A DNA stretch of 64,000 nucleotides from Rutidosis leptorrhynchoides (GCF_046630445.1 NC_092337.1:190140001-190204000), one strand, 5' to 3'; numbered from the stretch's first letter, positions 1 to 12,032 are shown. A program made the numbers and translations. Notes: generated from the letters alone by a model not told the origin.

Positions 1-965
1 TCCATAGGATAAAAGAATTTGTCGACTTTCACCAAGACGTTCTCAACTATGCCCTTAGGATATCGAATTGTGTGATTGGCAAGTTGGATTGTCATTTTAG
101 TTGGTGACAATTCTCCTAACTCTAATCTCTTGTAGAGAGAGTAGGGAATTAGGTTGATACTTGCTCCTAAATCTACTAGTGTATGAATGGTTCCAGATTG
201 GTAGATCGAACATGGGAAAATGAATCGGCCCGTGTCTCCTAGCTTTTGAGGTTGAGAGTTTCTGAGTAATGCTGAGCATTCTTCACTCAGTGAAATTTTG
301 TTAGAATCTAGTATCCTTTCCTTCGTAGAGAGAAACCTTTGGATGTATCTCTTCTGGTTGGGAACTTTGGACATGGTGTCCAGGAATCTTCCATCAAGTT
401 TGAAGGAATCAAGCTTGGATGGTTCCTCCTGTAGCCTTTCAGGGTAGGGTACACAAACTGGAGTTGCAGTGGGCAGCTTCTGAGTATATGTTGATATGTT
501 CTTGAGCCTAGCTGACCTTCTCCGTGGTTCTTCCTCCGGGATTACGGAATCCATTTGCTTAGCTTCCTCTATGTGGGGATTTTGGATAGTATTACTAGGT
601 AAGCTTCCTTGTGGTCGTGTTTCAAGGCGTTGTGATAAGTGTTCGAGCTTCGAATCTAGACTTTTGAGCAGAGCCAATTGATTTCTCATTAGTATCTCTG
701 TCTAGTCTTGTCTAGATGCAGTTCTCTGATTTAGCTATTGTTGTCCTTGAATGAACTGAGTTAAATGATCATCAGCTCCGAGAGTAGGGTTGGTTACTTT
801 TGTAATTTGGGTGGTTGGAGAATTTTCCTCGACTGGTGGACCAGTGAGTGGAAGTGTTTAATCGTAGAACAATTGAGATTGTTGGGCTGGATAAGTTGGG
901 TAGCGATAGCGAAAAGGCTGTGATGTGTCAAAAGTGTGTGCGGTAGTGCTTAACTTATTCTTCAT
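1..965 (-). pseudogene. gag C-terminus and aspartic protease of a Ty3/gypsy element, decayed and cut by the window edge
   Basis: Read on the minus strand from an ATG at 963-965, one frame runs to the left edge and encodes a Gln-rich, Pro-rich gag tail followed by a retropepsin-like domain. The active-site motif reads LVDLGASINLIP, with DLGA replacing the usual D(S/T)GA, as in Athila/Tat-type plant elements. The protease is followed by a YKRLELGELSPTKM segment typical of this group. Three in-frame stops lie at 858-860, 735-737 and 702-704, so it is not translatable as it stands. The N-terminal gag domain is absent. RT, RNase H and integrase would be expected beyond position 1. Family assignment is by motif recognition only. 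Confidence 0.75.
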
Positions 966-1068
966 CTTTTAAATTTATAAAACCTTTATTTAATACACTT
1001 TAACACCCCAACGAGCAACAAAAACCGATCAGATGTAGAATTTTAGGTTATCGTCCCATGAGAGCGTA
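966..1068 (-). repeat. Tail of the interrupted LTR/leader of element E
   Basis: AT-rich sequence separating the gag-protease fragment from the inserted element. It continues at 9483 once that insertion and its duplicated target (GCGTA at 1064-1068 and 9478-9482) are removed. On the minus strand it contains a TTTTTG-rich stretch vaguely like a tRNA-Asp primer site, too weak to call. The exact LTR end is not resolved. Confidence 0.4.
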
Positions 1069-1135
1069 TGTAACACCCGACATCGTTTTACCAAAAACAC
1101 GCCTTAAAATTTTTTTTTTGTCAGACAGCGTATCT

Positions 1136-1210
1136 GGACGGCGTCCCATAACCTGGACGGCGTCCAGAGATGAAGACCAGGATGGCGTCCCATGATTCTG
1201 GACGGCGTCC
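1136..1210. repeat. Cluster of four GGACG-s-CGTCC palindromes near the LTR end
   Basis: Copies of GGACGGCGTCC lie at 1136-1146, 1155-1165 and 1200-1210, with a variant GGATGGCGTCC at 1180-1190. The motif is a near-perfect palindrome (GGACG, one base, CGTCC). The cluster recurs at 7181-7255 in the other LTR. Confidence 0.85.
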
Positions 1211-1875
1211 AAATGAACTAAAGTGGACTGATCAGTTTTTATTTACACGCGAGTGGAAAACCCGCTTCCCGACACTTTTAAACGTAACCAATTTCACAAT
1301 ATGTCATATTAAGTAAAATTAAGATATTTCCACCATAAAAACAAGTTTTACAACACCAGGCCCACAATGACCCGTTTTACAAATAATGTAGCAATTTCGA
1401 CCCATTTATCTCTTTAGACGGATTAGGACTCTATAACCCAACCCAATACCAAGAGCATAATCTCGGAGACTACCAAATCCCCAATCCGCGTCCATATAAC
1501 CAAAAGCTACCCCTTCGAGCCCAAGTGCTCCTATGCCTCTAGTCTAACAACTAGCTAGCTTCATAACAAAATACCTGTAAAAAGGTAAACAACGAGAGGG
1601 GTAAGCATAAAGCTTAGTGAATGCAATAATTATACACATACATATATAATATACCTACTTGCAATCACTTACACAAATACCGTAAACATGCTAGCAAACA
1701 CAATTAGCTTATCGTCACAAATACAAGCTATAACCTCCAATAATCATGCTAGCATAACACAAGCATATATAACATGAACAAAGTAATATGCTTACACTAC
1801 AACACAATAACCATGGTTAACCAATAGTACAAGGGAACGGCGCTCGCGAAAAAGCCATCGGTGTTCATAACATCC

Positions 1876-2132
1876 GTTAGGGCACTTAACACCTCGCACC
1901 ACTAACCCCTAGGGTGGCACCTTAACACCTCGGCACATCACCCCGAGTGGCATCTTAACACCTCGATGCAACACTCATTATTTTACGGAGTGGTGTCTTA
2001 ACACCTCGACACTACACTCCTAGGTGGCATCTTAACACCTCGATGCTACACCCGAGTGGCATCTTAACACCTCGATGCTACACTCTTCACGTGAAACGTG
2101 GTGTCTTAACACCTCGACACTACACATTTCAC
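1876..2132. repeat. Array of seven hairpin units with constant loop TTAACACCTC
   Basis: Seven tandem units lie at 1876-1906, 1912-1943, 1945-1976, 1988-2019, 2023-2052, 2054-2085 and 2091-2132. Each carries the decamer TTAACACCTC flanked by complementary arms. Inner arms are GCATC/GATGC in units 3, 5 and 6 and GTGTC/GACAC in units 4 and 7. Outer arms change in pairs too: GTTAG/CTAAC, GGGTG/CACCC, GAGTG/CACTC, GGTG/CACC and GTGAAA/TTTCAC. A 2-nt bulge sits on the 3' side (plus strand) between inner and outer stems of units 2-7. The inner stems of units 1 and 2 are imperfect. In element sense (minus) the loop reads GAGGTGTTAA. No known family is recognised. Confidence 0.85.
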
Positions 2133-3134
2133 GCTACAACAAATAGATACATTATATACCTACGCATATAATTATTCCACTCACCTTATCACGTCGGTGG
2201 TGATTTAGCACTTCCGTATGCTTCGAGCAAGGTACCTAATACATAAGTACACATTCAATACACAACTTGTGGAATTGACCACAATACTCACTCACACCCA
2301 AAACCGCCCATAAAATGGCCAAGACTCATCTTTAATTACTAAAACTAGTGATGTAAGTCTACTAACACCAATTAGCACAAACTTAGGGTGTTTCATACCC
2401 ATTTCACCCAATTAGGTCAACCTTAACTCATTTGACCCATTTCAACACTTATACATACCATTTTAGCCAAACATGACCCATTTACAATTCTTCCATCATT
2501 TACAAGTGTATTAATGACTAATCAACACAATTTAACACTTACAACTTCAATTCACATGGCCAAACCCTAGATCATAGCTATTAGGGTTTTCCTTATCTCA
2601 ACATAACCCAAATTCACCCATTTTACCCCCAAATGAGTCTTACAAATTCCAACACTCCTAAAATCACTAATACTAGTGATTATACCCCACTTACAAACCT
2701 TAAACATGCTTAAATCATTAACCAACCCAAAACCCGCAAAATATCAAAATAGTGGGTTTCCATAAACCCTCTTCATCATCTAAAAGGGTTTTACAAATAA
2801 CAAGCTCAAACCCTAAATGTACACAAGAATCATAACAATGAAATTCGGAGTTGAGACTTACCAATACTACCAAAATGTAGCCGTGAATGAAAGGAACAAC
2901 TTTAACTCTCGAGCTTTAACCCGAAACGCTCATCTTCTTCACCAAACCAAGCTTTCTCACTCTAAATTAACCCTCTCTCTCTAAAATAAGATGAGAGTAT
3001 TTTGTGTGGGTGAGAATGAGCTCCAAATGGAGTTCTAGATCATTTTTGATGATCCCAAACCGACCCCAAGTGAAAAGACCCAAATACCCCTTTTAATTTG
3101 AGTAAAATAGAGCTGCTGGCCCGTCAGGCCTTCT

Positions 3135-3209
3135 GGACGGCGTCCAAAAAGCTTGGACGGCGTCCTAACCTTCATTGTTGGACGGCGTCCCAAAGTCTGG
3201 ACGGAGTCC
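3135..3209. repeat. Second cluster of four GGACGGCGTCC palindromes
   Basis: Copies lie at 3135-3145, 3155-3165 and 3180-3190, with a variant GGACGGAGTCC at 3199-3209. On the element's sense strand the cluster is followed within about 30 bp by AT-rich sequence that may hold a weak TATA-like signal. It is duplicated at 9180-9254, where the first copy has lost one G. Confidence 0.8.
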
Positions 3210-3432
3210 CAATGAACTGAGTCTGAAACTGAACTTGTTTTGGTCGTAACTTTAAAACCGTAACTCCGTTTTCGATGAATCAAATATCGTTGGAAACGTA
3301 ATGAGATTTACTATCCAATGGTAAGGTTTTAGAACATCAACTCCAACTTTATTTGGGATCCAAATATACACTTACATGCCTCGTATTTCGAATGTCGTTC
3401 GAAATAACTCGTAACTGAAAACGGGCGTTACA

Positions 3433-3447
3433 ACTCTCCCCCACTTA
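3433..3447 (-). other. Polypurine tract of the LARD-like element
   Basis: On the minus strand the sequence TAAGTGGGGGAGAGT directly abuts the LTR start (TGTAACGCCC). This is the expected plus-strand DNA priming site. Confidence 0.85.
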
Positions 3448-6400
3448 AATTGGATCACGTCCTCGTGATCCACACAAACACTAGAAGTTAAGCACTTCTC
3501 CCACGAACATTTCCGCTTCCAACGCGGAGTCACACAAGTAGTAAACTCATCCAAATCCTCGCTTCGTGCACTAACGCATCATAATACAACAACCGTACTT
3601 CACAATCGTCCTAAAAGAAGGACAATTCACCGGCAACCATCGTCGTCACACCTCACGATTCCTACAAAACACAACAAAGCCCGTCATCCATAACATCATC
3701 CGTGAATTTTAAGATCCCACCACACGCTAATGATCACTAGCGTGCACTACCGCAATAAACGATATCTCATACACTCAACGTCCAGAATTTCCATTTAGGA
3801 AATACGAAAAATACCACATTTTCCTTCAAGTTCTCACGGCTGCAACACGCAACAAGCGTCATCCATAACTATATCGCCCTATGCGATCTTCTAAATTCAC
3901 TACGCCGCGAACCAAGTCTTACATTAATCCAAATCGAGAAGGATTCATGCTTCCTTAAAATTTCGTACTCATTCGGTTCATAACCGTACTACTCGACCGA
4001 TCATTCCTGAATATTCTTTAGGCCAAGAACCAAACTCCCTCCGGCTCTACACCAGATCATTCCTTCAACGAAAAAAATTTAATAACCCCGCAATAACACT
4101 TAAGAAGCACCACTTTCCCGCCGATCGATCCACACACGACTATACGTCACTAGATTAATCTAGGACGACAATAATACACCACGAATTAGACGAAACATCA
4201 ACACATTGTCATAGGGTTTCTCCTCTGAACCATACAATACGGCTTCCTAGTACTAGTATAGAAGCTATTCGTATACCAAAATCCCGTCAACGGCGAATCA
4301 TCATCACAAAATTTCCGCAATTCGCCACACGACTCACAAAAATATTCACCACGCCGGGTGAACTTTCCTACCTAGACCGTCCGTTAAGGATGGTCTCAAT
4401 ATTTCAATGCAACTAACAGTCGCATCACTAGGGAGCACACTCTCGCAAACAAACAACATCTGCGTGTCTCGATGTGAGGCAGTCAAAATCGACACTCTCC
4501 TCCTCACATTCGTCCATAAAGTGGAATAATCCACTGACAATCTCCACGATTGCGTTTCCCGATAGGGAAAATACGATATTCGTCACGATATCGAACTTCT
4601 TCTCATTCAATTATACTGTCCGGGTTTCACGACAACCCAGATTTTTCACTACGGGAGAACCCGCAACGACAACTTCATTCTCTCTCTCCGGGATCTCAAA
4701 CTTTACATTTGGTCTCATACCGCACATTGGTACTACACGACCACCTTACATAGGAAGTCTTACACTTCCTTCGATCCCATCATCACAATCTTCACGCATA
4801 ACATTCTCGAGTTGTAACTCACAATCGTAAAGCACGATCTCGAGTCGACATTAGCAACCCGTCACTCTTCCTCATTAGGAGCTCCGAATACCCATTGAGG
4901 CTTAGCATGGTACGCTCCAACATTTCACTATACATAACACCACTGGAGTTTTCCTCGGGCGGCAGTAAAAACTCCCCCACTTAGGATTTATCTCCCTATT
5001 CTCACCGCCAAGATGATAACATCCCGCGGAATTGTAATTCCACGTCACACCTGACCATTCTCACCGTTGGTCATAAACATCAATTCACCGCAAATTCGCT
5101 TTAGGCTCTCAGAGCCGACATGCACAATCACTTGAGACGTCGTACACGCAATGAAATCGCACCTTCATACCACACTTCACAATTAACTACCTTAATCGTT
5201 CAAAAAGCAAACTCCACCAAAGTCTTACATATGCCTCTAAGCCTAGGCATATGTCACGCCACTTACTTAGTCGTGATTCTCAGTCGAGATCACCCGACCT
5301 TCCACTTGACGAATCGTTATCAACAATTGCTCACTCTCATAGAGAAGAGTGACCAATTCTGACACCATAATTGCGTCCACCACAATATCAACACTTCATC
5401 AAAACCCTTCGGACTAACCGACCATTAAGTCCGTCACCGACTCACCGGTCATCTTTACCCGTCTATCAGTTAAGAGCAACAAGATTTGCTCACCCGTCAC
5501 TTCATAAGAAGTATTCATCACAATGCTCTTAAACTTCGACTTTTGCAACCGTCGTATTACTATCACCCGTCGATCACTATTATAATCTCCGCTGCTTCCA
5601 AGGGTATCTCACCGGCACCCTAAGCACAAAGTGATCACACCATCATCGGAGTTGAACATCACACTAGCAGTTATAAGAAGGCACCTGACGTAGTGTCATA
5701 CAGACTCCCGCCACAACCTACTAAATTTTAGAACTCGATCTTTAGGTTCCATACACCTGATGTCACCCATCTCTCTATAATAATGACCCGAAGTCATACC
5801 TACCCGACAACCTTACGGTTTATTATCTTATCGAAAGTTCCTAGCGATCACACGCTACCCGCAGTTTCCACAAGGCCAAACGATACAGCCTAATGAGGCC
5901 CTTCATCTAACACAAGGAGATGCTCGGGGATACCAAGTCTTACACCCTTCTACATCTCGATAAAACCACTACTACAAGGGATATTCCATTAGGAATGTTG
6001 CCCTATAATCTACAACACACTAACGTAATCAACATTACACGGGTCCCACTCCCATGAGTTTAACGACCCGAAGACTCCTCGATTCGCCAATTCCAAGGCG
6101 ACTCACAACAAGAATCCTAACACGATTCTCTAACCACACACTCTACCGAGTGTAACTCAAAACTACAATCATTAGACTTGTCGCATTCCATTACGGAATT
6201 TAAGTCCTCGTCGCACACACGCAAGTGTAAATCGGTCATCCTAGTTACGATGGGTAACTAAAACCAATTACAATCTCAATAATGCACCCACTACTTAGGG
6301 TGGCTAAGCACGCACCAAACTCGTGAGTTAGCTCGCTCACTTAACTAACCGATTCCATCGTACACTTCCTGACTCACAAAGAACCTGATGTGATAACAAG

Positions 6401-7098
6401 CACATCACTCGAGACTACTATATCCTAGGAACCAATAAAAGATTCATAATTCATCCCGTTCTACCCCGACCATGCCACGTCTCCTCCGTTCGGTACTTGT
6501 CATGTCATGTTTAGTGTCAAGATACACTTTCGTAATAATGGTGATCGGTCACTATTACAAATGCGTACCTTACCATTTTCACATGGTCACGCAAAGTACT
6601 TTATCCGGACTGACACAACATTCACACAAAATAACACGCGATATTTCCTAGTACCCGAATGACCAAAGTCCTTACCGCGAACTTGATCACTCAAACCACC
6701 AAGTATTCAAATCTCTCCAATAGATTCGTCCCTAGGACACCGCACGAAATAGATACATGTATATATATATATACACCTATATACAATATAATAATAAATG
6801 TACACAAGTACACCGCAACAACAAGTCAACCTACAACCTAGGTGACTATCACTAAAACAACGTCCAAGTTCGACTACTTACATTAGGCACTAGCAATCTA
6901 AGGCACTAATTTACTCACGAAATAAGGCCCCACATCATCACACTTTGGACAAAAACAAGTCCTAGTTAGTCACCTACTCTAAGGCACTAACAAATCTCAA
7001 TCCGACCCGTAATCCTACAAGTCTCGCAAATAACGCACAACCGCCAATAAGTCTAAACTAGGCACCTATTCCAAGGTCACCTAATTCCCTTAGACTAT

Positions 7099-7110
7099 GC
7101 TCTGATACCA
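7099..7110 (-). other. Primer binding site, tRNA-iMet type
   Basis: The minus strand reads TGGTATCAGAGC two bases inside the LTR that ends at 7113. This is the canonical plant initiator-tRNA primer site and fixes the element's orientation. Confidence 0.92.
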
Positions 7111-7112
7111 CT

Positions 7113-9477
7113 TGTAACAACCCGACATCGTTTTACCAAAAACACGCCTTAAAATTTTTTTTTTGTCAGACAGCGTATCTGGACGGCGTCCCATAACCTG
7201 GACGGCGTCCAGAGATGAAGACCAGGATGGCGTCCCATGATTCTGGACGGCGTCCAAATGAACTAAAGTGGACTGATCAGTTTTTATTTACACGCGAGTG
7301 GAAAACCCGCTTCCCGACACTTTTAAACGTAACCAATTTCACAATATGTCATATTAAGTAAAATTAAGATATTTCCACCATAAAAACAAGTTTTACAACA
7401 CCAGGCCCACAATGACCCGTTTTACAAATAATGTAGCAATTTCGACCCATTTATCTCTTTAGACGGATTAGGACTCTATAACCCAACCCAATACCAAGAG
7501 CATAATCTCGGAGACTACCAAATCCCCAATCCGCGTCCATATAACCAAAAGCTACCCCTTCGAGCCCAAGTGCTCCTATGCCTCTAGTCTAACAACTAGC
7601 TAGCTTCATAACAAAATACCTGTAAAAAGGTAAACAACGAGAGGGGTAAGCATAAAGCTTAGTGAATGCAATAATTATACACATACATATATAATATACC
7701 TACTTGCAATCACTTACACAAATACCGTAAACATGCTAGCAAACACAATTAGCTTATCGTCACAAATACAAGCTATAACCTCCAATAATCATGCTAGCAT
7801 AACACAAGCATATATAACATGAACAAAGTAATATGCTTACACTACAACACAATAACCATGGTTAACCAATAGTACAAGGGAACGGCGCTCGCGAAAAAGC
7901 CATCGGTGTTCATAACATCCGTTAGGGCACTTAACACCTCGCACCACTAACCCCTAGGGTGGCACCTTAACACCTCGGCACATCACCCCGAGTGGCATCT
8001 TAACACCTCGATGCAACACTCATTATTTTACGGAGTGGTGTCTTAACACCTCGACACTACACTCCTAGGTGGCATCTTAACACCTCGATGCTACACCCGA
8101 GTGGCATCTTAACACCTCGATGCTACACTCTTCACGTGAAACGTGGTGTCTTAACACCTCGACACTACACATTTCACGCTACAACAAATAGATACATTAT
8201 ATACCTACGCATATAATTATTCCACTCACCTTATCACGTCGGTGGTGATTTAGCACTTCCGTATGCTTCGAGCAAGGTACCTAATACATAAGTACACATT
8301 CAATACACAACTTGTGGAATTAACCACAATACTCACTCACACCCAAAACCGCCCATAAAATGGCCAAGACTCATCTTTAATTACTAAAACTAGTGATGTA
8401 AGTCTACTAACACCAATTAGCACAAACTTAGGGTGTTTCATACCCATTTCACCCAATTAGGTCAACCTTAACTCATTTGACCCATTTCAACACTTATACA
8501 TACCATTTTAGCCAAACATGACCCATTTACAATTCTTCCATCATTTACAAGTGTATTAATGACTAATCAACACAATTTAACACTTATAACTTCAATTCAC
8601 ATGGCCAAACCCTAGATCATAGCTATTAGGGTTTTCCTTATCTCAACATAACCCAAATTCACCCATTTTACCCCCAAATGAGTCTTACAAATTCCAACAC
8701 TCCTAAAATCACTAATACTAGTGATTATACCCCACTTACAAACCTTAAACACGCTTAAATCATTAACCAACCCAAAACCCGCAAAATATCAAAATAGTGG
8801 GTTTCCATAAACCCTCTTCATCATCTAAAAGGGTTTTACAAATAACAAGCTCAAACCCTAAATGTACACAAGAATCATAACAATGAAATTCGGAGTTGAG
8901 ACTTACCAATACTACCAAAATGTAGCCGTGAATGAAAGGAACAACTTTAACTCTCGATCTTTAACCCGAAACGCTCATCTTCTTCACCAAACCAAGCTTT
9001 CTCACTCTAAATTAACCCTCTCTCTCTAAAATAAGATGAGAGTGTTTTGTGTGGGTGAGAATGAGCTCCAAATGGAGTTCTAGATCATTTTTGATGATCC
9101 CAAACCGACCCCAAGTGAAAAGACCCAAATACCCCTTTTAATTTGAGTAAAATAGAGCTGCTGGCCCATCAGGCCTTCTAGACGGCGTCCAAAAAGCTTG
9201 GACGGCGTCCTAACCTTCATTGTTGGACGGCGTCCCAAAGTCTGGACGGAGTCCCAATGAACTGAGTCTGAAACTGAACTTGTTTTGGTCGTAACTTTCA
9301 AACCGTAACTCCGTTTTCGACGAATCAAATATAGTTGGAAACGTAATGAGATTTACTATCCAATGGTAAGGTTTTAGAACACCAACTCCAACTTTATTTG
9401 GGATCCAAATATACACTTACATGCCTCGTATTTCGAATGTCGTTCGAAATAACTCGTAACTGAAAACGGGCGTTACA
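7113..9477 (-). repeat. LTR (5' LTR of the minus-strand LARD-like element)
   Basis: 2,365 bp, the partner of 1069-3432, with one extra A near its left end. Observed substitutions are scattered, for example in the regions aligned to 2273, 2540, 2707, 2957, 3000, 3122, 3133, 3249, 3265, 3288 and 3336. It carries palindrome clusters at 7181-7255 and 9180-9254. Confidence 0.95.
7921..8177. repeat. Second copy of the seven-hairpin TTAACACCTC array
   Basis: Identical by eye to 1876-2132 (offset 6,045 bp), with all seven units and all stem pairs kept. Confidence 0.85.
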
Positions 9478-9482
9478 GCGTA

Positions 9483-10105
9483 GATGCGGATAAGAGTTGT
9501 TTTATTATTTAATTCTTACTAAAGAATTAAAGATATATTTTTATGTCTTTTATGGGATAAATTCTTATCTCTTAGGAAAGAGATGCTTTATAGATAAACA
9601 AAGTAATAAAGTAAAGCAAGGAATTGAAGATTCAAAATAAAAAAATAAAAGTAAAAGCAGTTAAATGAACAACCAACTCATACGGGAATCATATTAGGCA
9701 AGTTTCATAACTTATATTAACACAAAGCAGAATAACAATCATAGACTAACTATTATCCCTTATTAGGTTAAGCTAAGTGTGGCATATCATTCAATAAGTA
9801 GGACTTAAAACATATGCTAGATATGTGATGTACATAACTAACATCTTAATTCCTCATGTTCAATTCAATTACATGATACACATTAATCTTGTGATGAGAA
9901 TCAATATGCAAATAGACTGACAAATTATATAAGCTATTAAACACCAAGTAGATCAACTCAAGTTACTAGCTGAACGTCAATTACTAATAAGTTCTCATGC
10001 AATCATTAATTAAACAAATTCAAACAAAGGTTCTTTGATTAAGACTAACAATATCAAATTCTATTATATAAGCGTAATTCCATTTAAACAAGTTTATCAC
10101 TATTA
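9483..10105 (-). repeat. Middle part of the interrupted LTR of element E
   Basis: AT-rich, no open frame of note. It lies between the LARD-like insertion and the Copia-like insertion. Removing both joins 1063, 9483-10110 and 14045-15209 into one LTR of roughly 1.9 kb. Confidence 0.55.
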
Positions 10106-10110
10106 AGCTT

Positions 10111-10331
10111 TGTTAGGACCCCGAGAATTGCATAGATTGTGTGCTAAGCCTTGTAATGGTGGGATATAGACGAGGGCTATATATATCCCACAAGGCAACC
10201 TTAGAAGTAAGCACTTCACACAATAGCCAAGCACCTAAAAGAGTTCAAGAGAGTTGTGGAAAAGTCAATCTTGACTAATTGACTTTTCCTCTCAATATTC
10301 ATACGATATTCATAGATATTACACCCCAACA
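10111..10331 (+). repeat. 5' LTR of the Copia-like element
   Basis: 221 bp. It holds a perfect 10-bp inverted repeat (GTGGGATATA at 10159-10168 with TATATCCCAC at 10182-10191), whose right arm overlaps the probable TATA box CTATATATA. Confidence 0.92.
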
Positions 10332-10333
10332 TT

Positions 10334-10345
10334 TGGTATCCGAGC
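10334..10345 (+). other. Primer binding site, tRNA-Met-like with one variant base
   Basis: TGGTATCCGAGC sits two bases after the 5' LTR. It differs from the canonical TGGTATCAGAGC at one position; the same variant occurs in element T. Confidence 0.85.
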
Positions 10346-12032
10346 AAAAGCTTTTAAGCATCGATCCGAATATCATGTGAATCTTCATACTCATCATCAA
10401 ATCTTCATCAAATCTTCATACACATCTTCAAATCTTCATCAAATCTTCATACACATCTTCAAATCTTCATCAATTTTTTTATCGAACCTTCAAATCTTCA
10501 AAGTAAAAATTACATAATCTTATTTTCTCTCTCATCTGTCACTACAATACACAAAAATTAAAAATACCGAATCTATGTGAAAAATACTGTACCGAGTCTG
10601 ACACCTACATTACATCAGTTCAATCACTCTCTCTCCTGTATACACAGTAAAGAGTACCGATAAATAAATAAAAAGTTACCGAATCCTTTATTTCTTTCTT
10701 GACACCTACAGTACCAGATTAGTCAACATGTGATCAATTTTATATCTCTCCAAAAAGATACTGTACCGAATTAATTCATACATCTCTCTCTCCCATCATC
10801 ATCTACATCGATCATCTGGATACCGAGTCTTCAAAAAGTACATCGATCTATTTCTCAATCTATATCGATCTATAATTCATCGACCAAAATAAAAACAACA
10901 ATACCGAATCTGGATTCATACTTCATCATCATCGATCTATATCTCTATAAACATCGAGCTTCATAAATATATAGATACCGAATCTTCATCATTCGTGTTC
11001 ATCAATATCTCAAATCTTCAATTCAACAATTGATGTTTGTGAGACTGAAACAAAATCAGATACAGGTTTTTATTTCCGATTACTTCCTCAAGCTATCTGA
11101 AGCTTGAATTGAAATTAAAACAACAAGTGATTCATGAATTTTTTAGATCTAAGCTTGAGGACCGAAAACTGAACTTTCAAATTGGAACGATTTGCTGCGT
11201 TTCAGAGATTCAAAGGTGTTGTCGAGCCTTCAGGAGAGAATATTGAGAAGTTTTCATATTGATTTCATCACCTAAAACTGTTCTGAAATCAAAATCACAG
11301 TTGGAGTTCATCTTCATCTTCTCGTCACTGTTCATCTCAGATTACAAAATTTGATACTGTTTTGGCCTTGAATTTGCATTAAAAAACCTTAATCGTTGCA
11401 TAAGGAAGGCCATTTCATTGATTTTGGATCTCAATTTGTTCGATTCATAAATTTGGGAAAATCTCAACTTGAAGGCAGGAAGAACACATTCGGTCCCTTC
11501 TTTGGTTTTGTATTGAATAATACTCGGTATTTGGTTTATACTTGAATTACATTCGGTATATGTGAATTCGGTTACACACTCGGTATAGAGAACTTGTTAT
11601 AAGACTCGGTATTCCATTCAGTTACAGACTCGGTATTTGTTCCTGTTCCTGGACTTGGTATTTGGTTCCAAGGCTCACTTGATTCTTAGTGTGTTACCTT
11701 AAGGCCCAATAAAAGCCCAATTACCGAATCTGTTGGACTTTACCAGAATCTGGCCCAACAAGTGAAAGAATCTGCTAGATTTTCATAATCAGTCCCTGAC
11801 AAATTTGAGACTTTTGCAAGACTAGTCCCATACCGAATCTGAAGACTTATTTGACAATTTCAGCCCCTGACAGGATTCAGAATTTACAAGGACAGTCCAT
11901 TACCGAATCTGAACTAACGAGGACTTAACGAAAGTTAACGAAACGTTAAAAAACAAAATTTGATGCACCGGACTCATATTTTGAGGGGGATAAAAGGTGA
12001 TAATACTTGATATTATTCAACGATTTGTCATA
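10346..12032 (+). other. Leader of the Copia-like element with dispersed TACCGAATCT motifs
   Basis: No convincing ORF. 10380-10500 is an ATCTTCATCAA-type tandem repeat. From about 10565 to 10985 the motif TACCGA(A/G)TCT recurs about eight times in the plus orientation. From about 11520 to 11665 it recurs inverted (CTCGGTAT, ATTCGGTA) about seven times, and at about 11722, 11831 and 11900 it is plus again. At 11976 a GAGGGGGATAAAAGG tract resembles the polypurine tracts found at the 3' end. Confidence 0.6.

Larger units (their letters stand above)
1069..3432 (-). repeat. LTR (3' LTR of the minus-strand LARD-like element)
   Basis: 2,364 bp, starting TGTAACACCCGACATC and ending GGGCGTTACA on the plus strand. 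It contains two clusters of GGACGGCGTCC-type palindromes (1136-1210 and 3135-3209) and an array of seven hairpin units (1876-2132). It matches 7113-9477 along its full length. Confidence 0.95.
3433..7112 (-). other. Non-coding internal region of the LARD-like element
   Basis: 3,680 bp between the LTRs. Open frames here are short, lie on both strands and show no retroelement motif. I looked for the protease DSGA, RT F/YxDD, RNase H and integrase HHCC/DDE signatures and saw none. The segment next to the polypurine tract (about 3433-3560) resembles the usual 3' end of chromovirus internal regions in layout only. The rest may be a leader-like RNA that carries packaging signals. Confidence 0.6.
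1069..9477 (-). mobile_element. Complete non-autonomous LTR retrotransposon (LARD-like), 8.4 kb
   Basis: Two nearly identical direct repeats, 1069-3432 and 7113-9477, each running TG to CA, bracket a 3.7-kb internal region. A perfect 5-bp target duplication GCGTA flanks the whole (1064-1068, 9478-9482). The tRNA-iMet-type primer site (TGGTATCAGAGC) reads on the minus strand at 7099-7110 and a polypurine tract on the minus strand at 3433-3447, so the element runs right to left. By eye I count about eleven substitutions and one single-base gap between LTRs, so insertion was recent. No gag, protease, RT or integrase motif is recognisable inside. It must therefore have been mobilised in trans, probably by a Tekay-type chromovirus, judging from the primer site and LTR ends. 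Confidence 0.93.

Noticed and set aside
1876..2132. CRISPR-like array (regularly repeated core with variable flanks)
   Set aside because: The 'spacers' are complementary stem arms, the period varies, and the array lies inside a plant LTR; hairpin units explain it better.
4474..4830. 118-codon plus-strand frame in the interior of the 8.4-kb element
   Set aside because: Antisense to the element, Ser/Thr-rich low-complexity peptide, overlapped by minus-strand frames of similar length; no motif.
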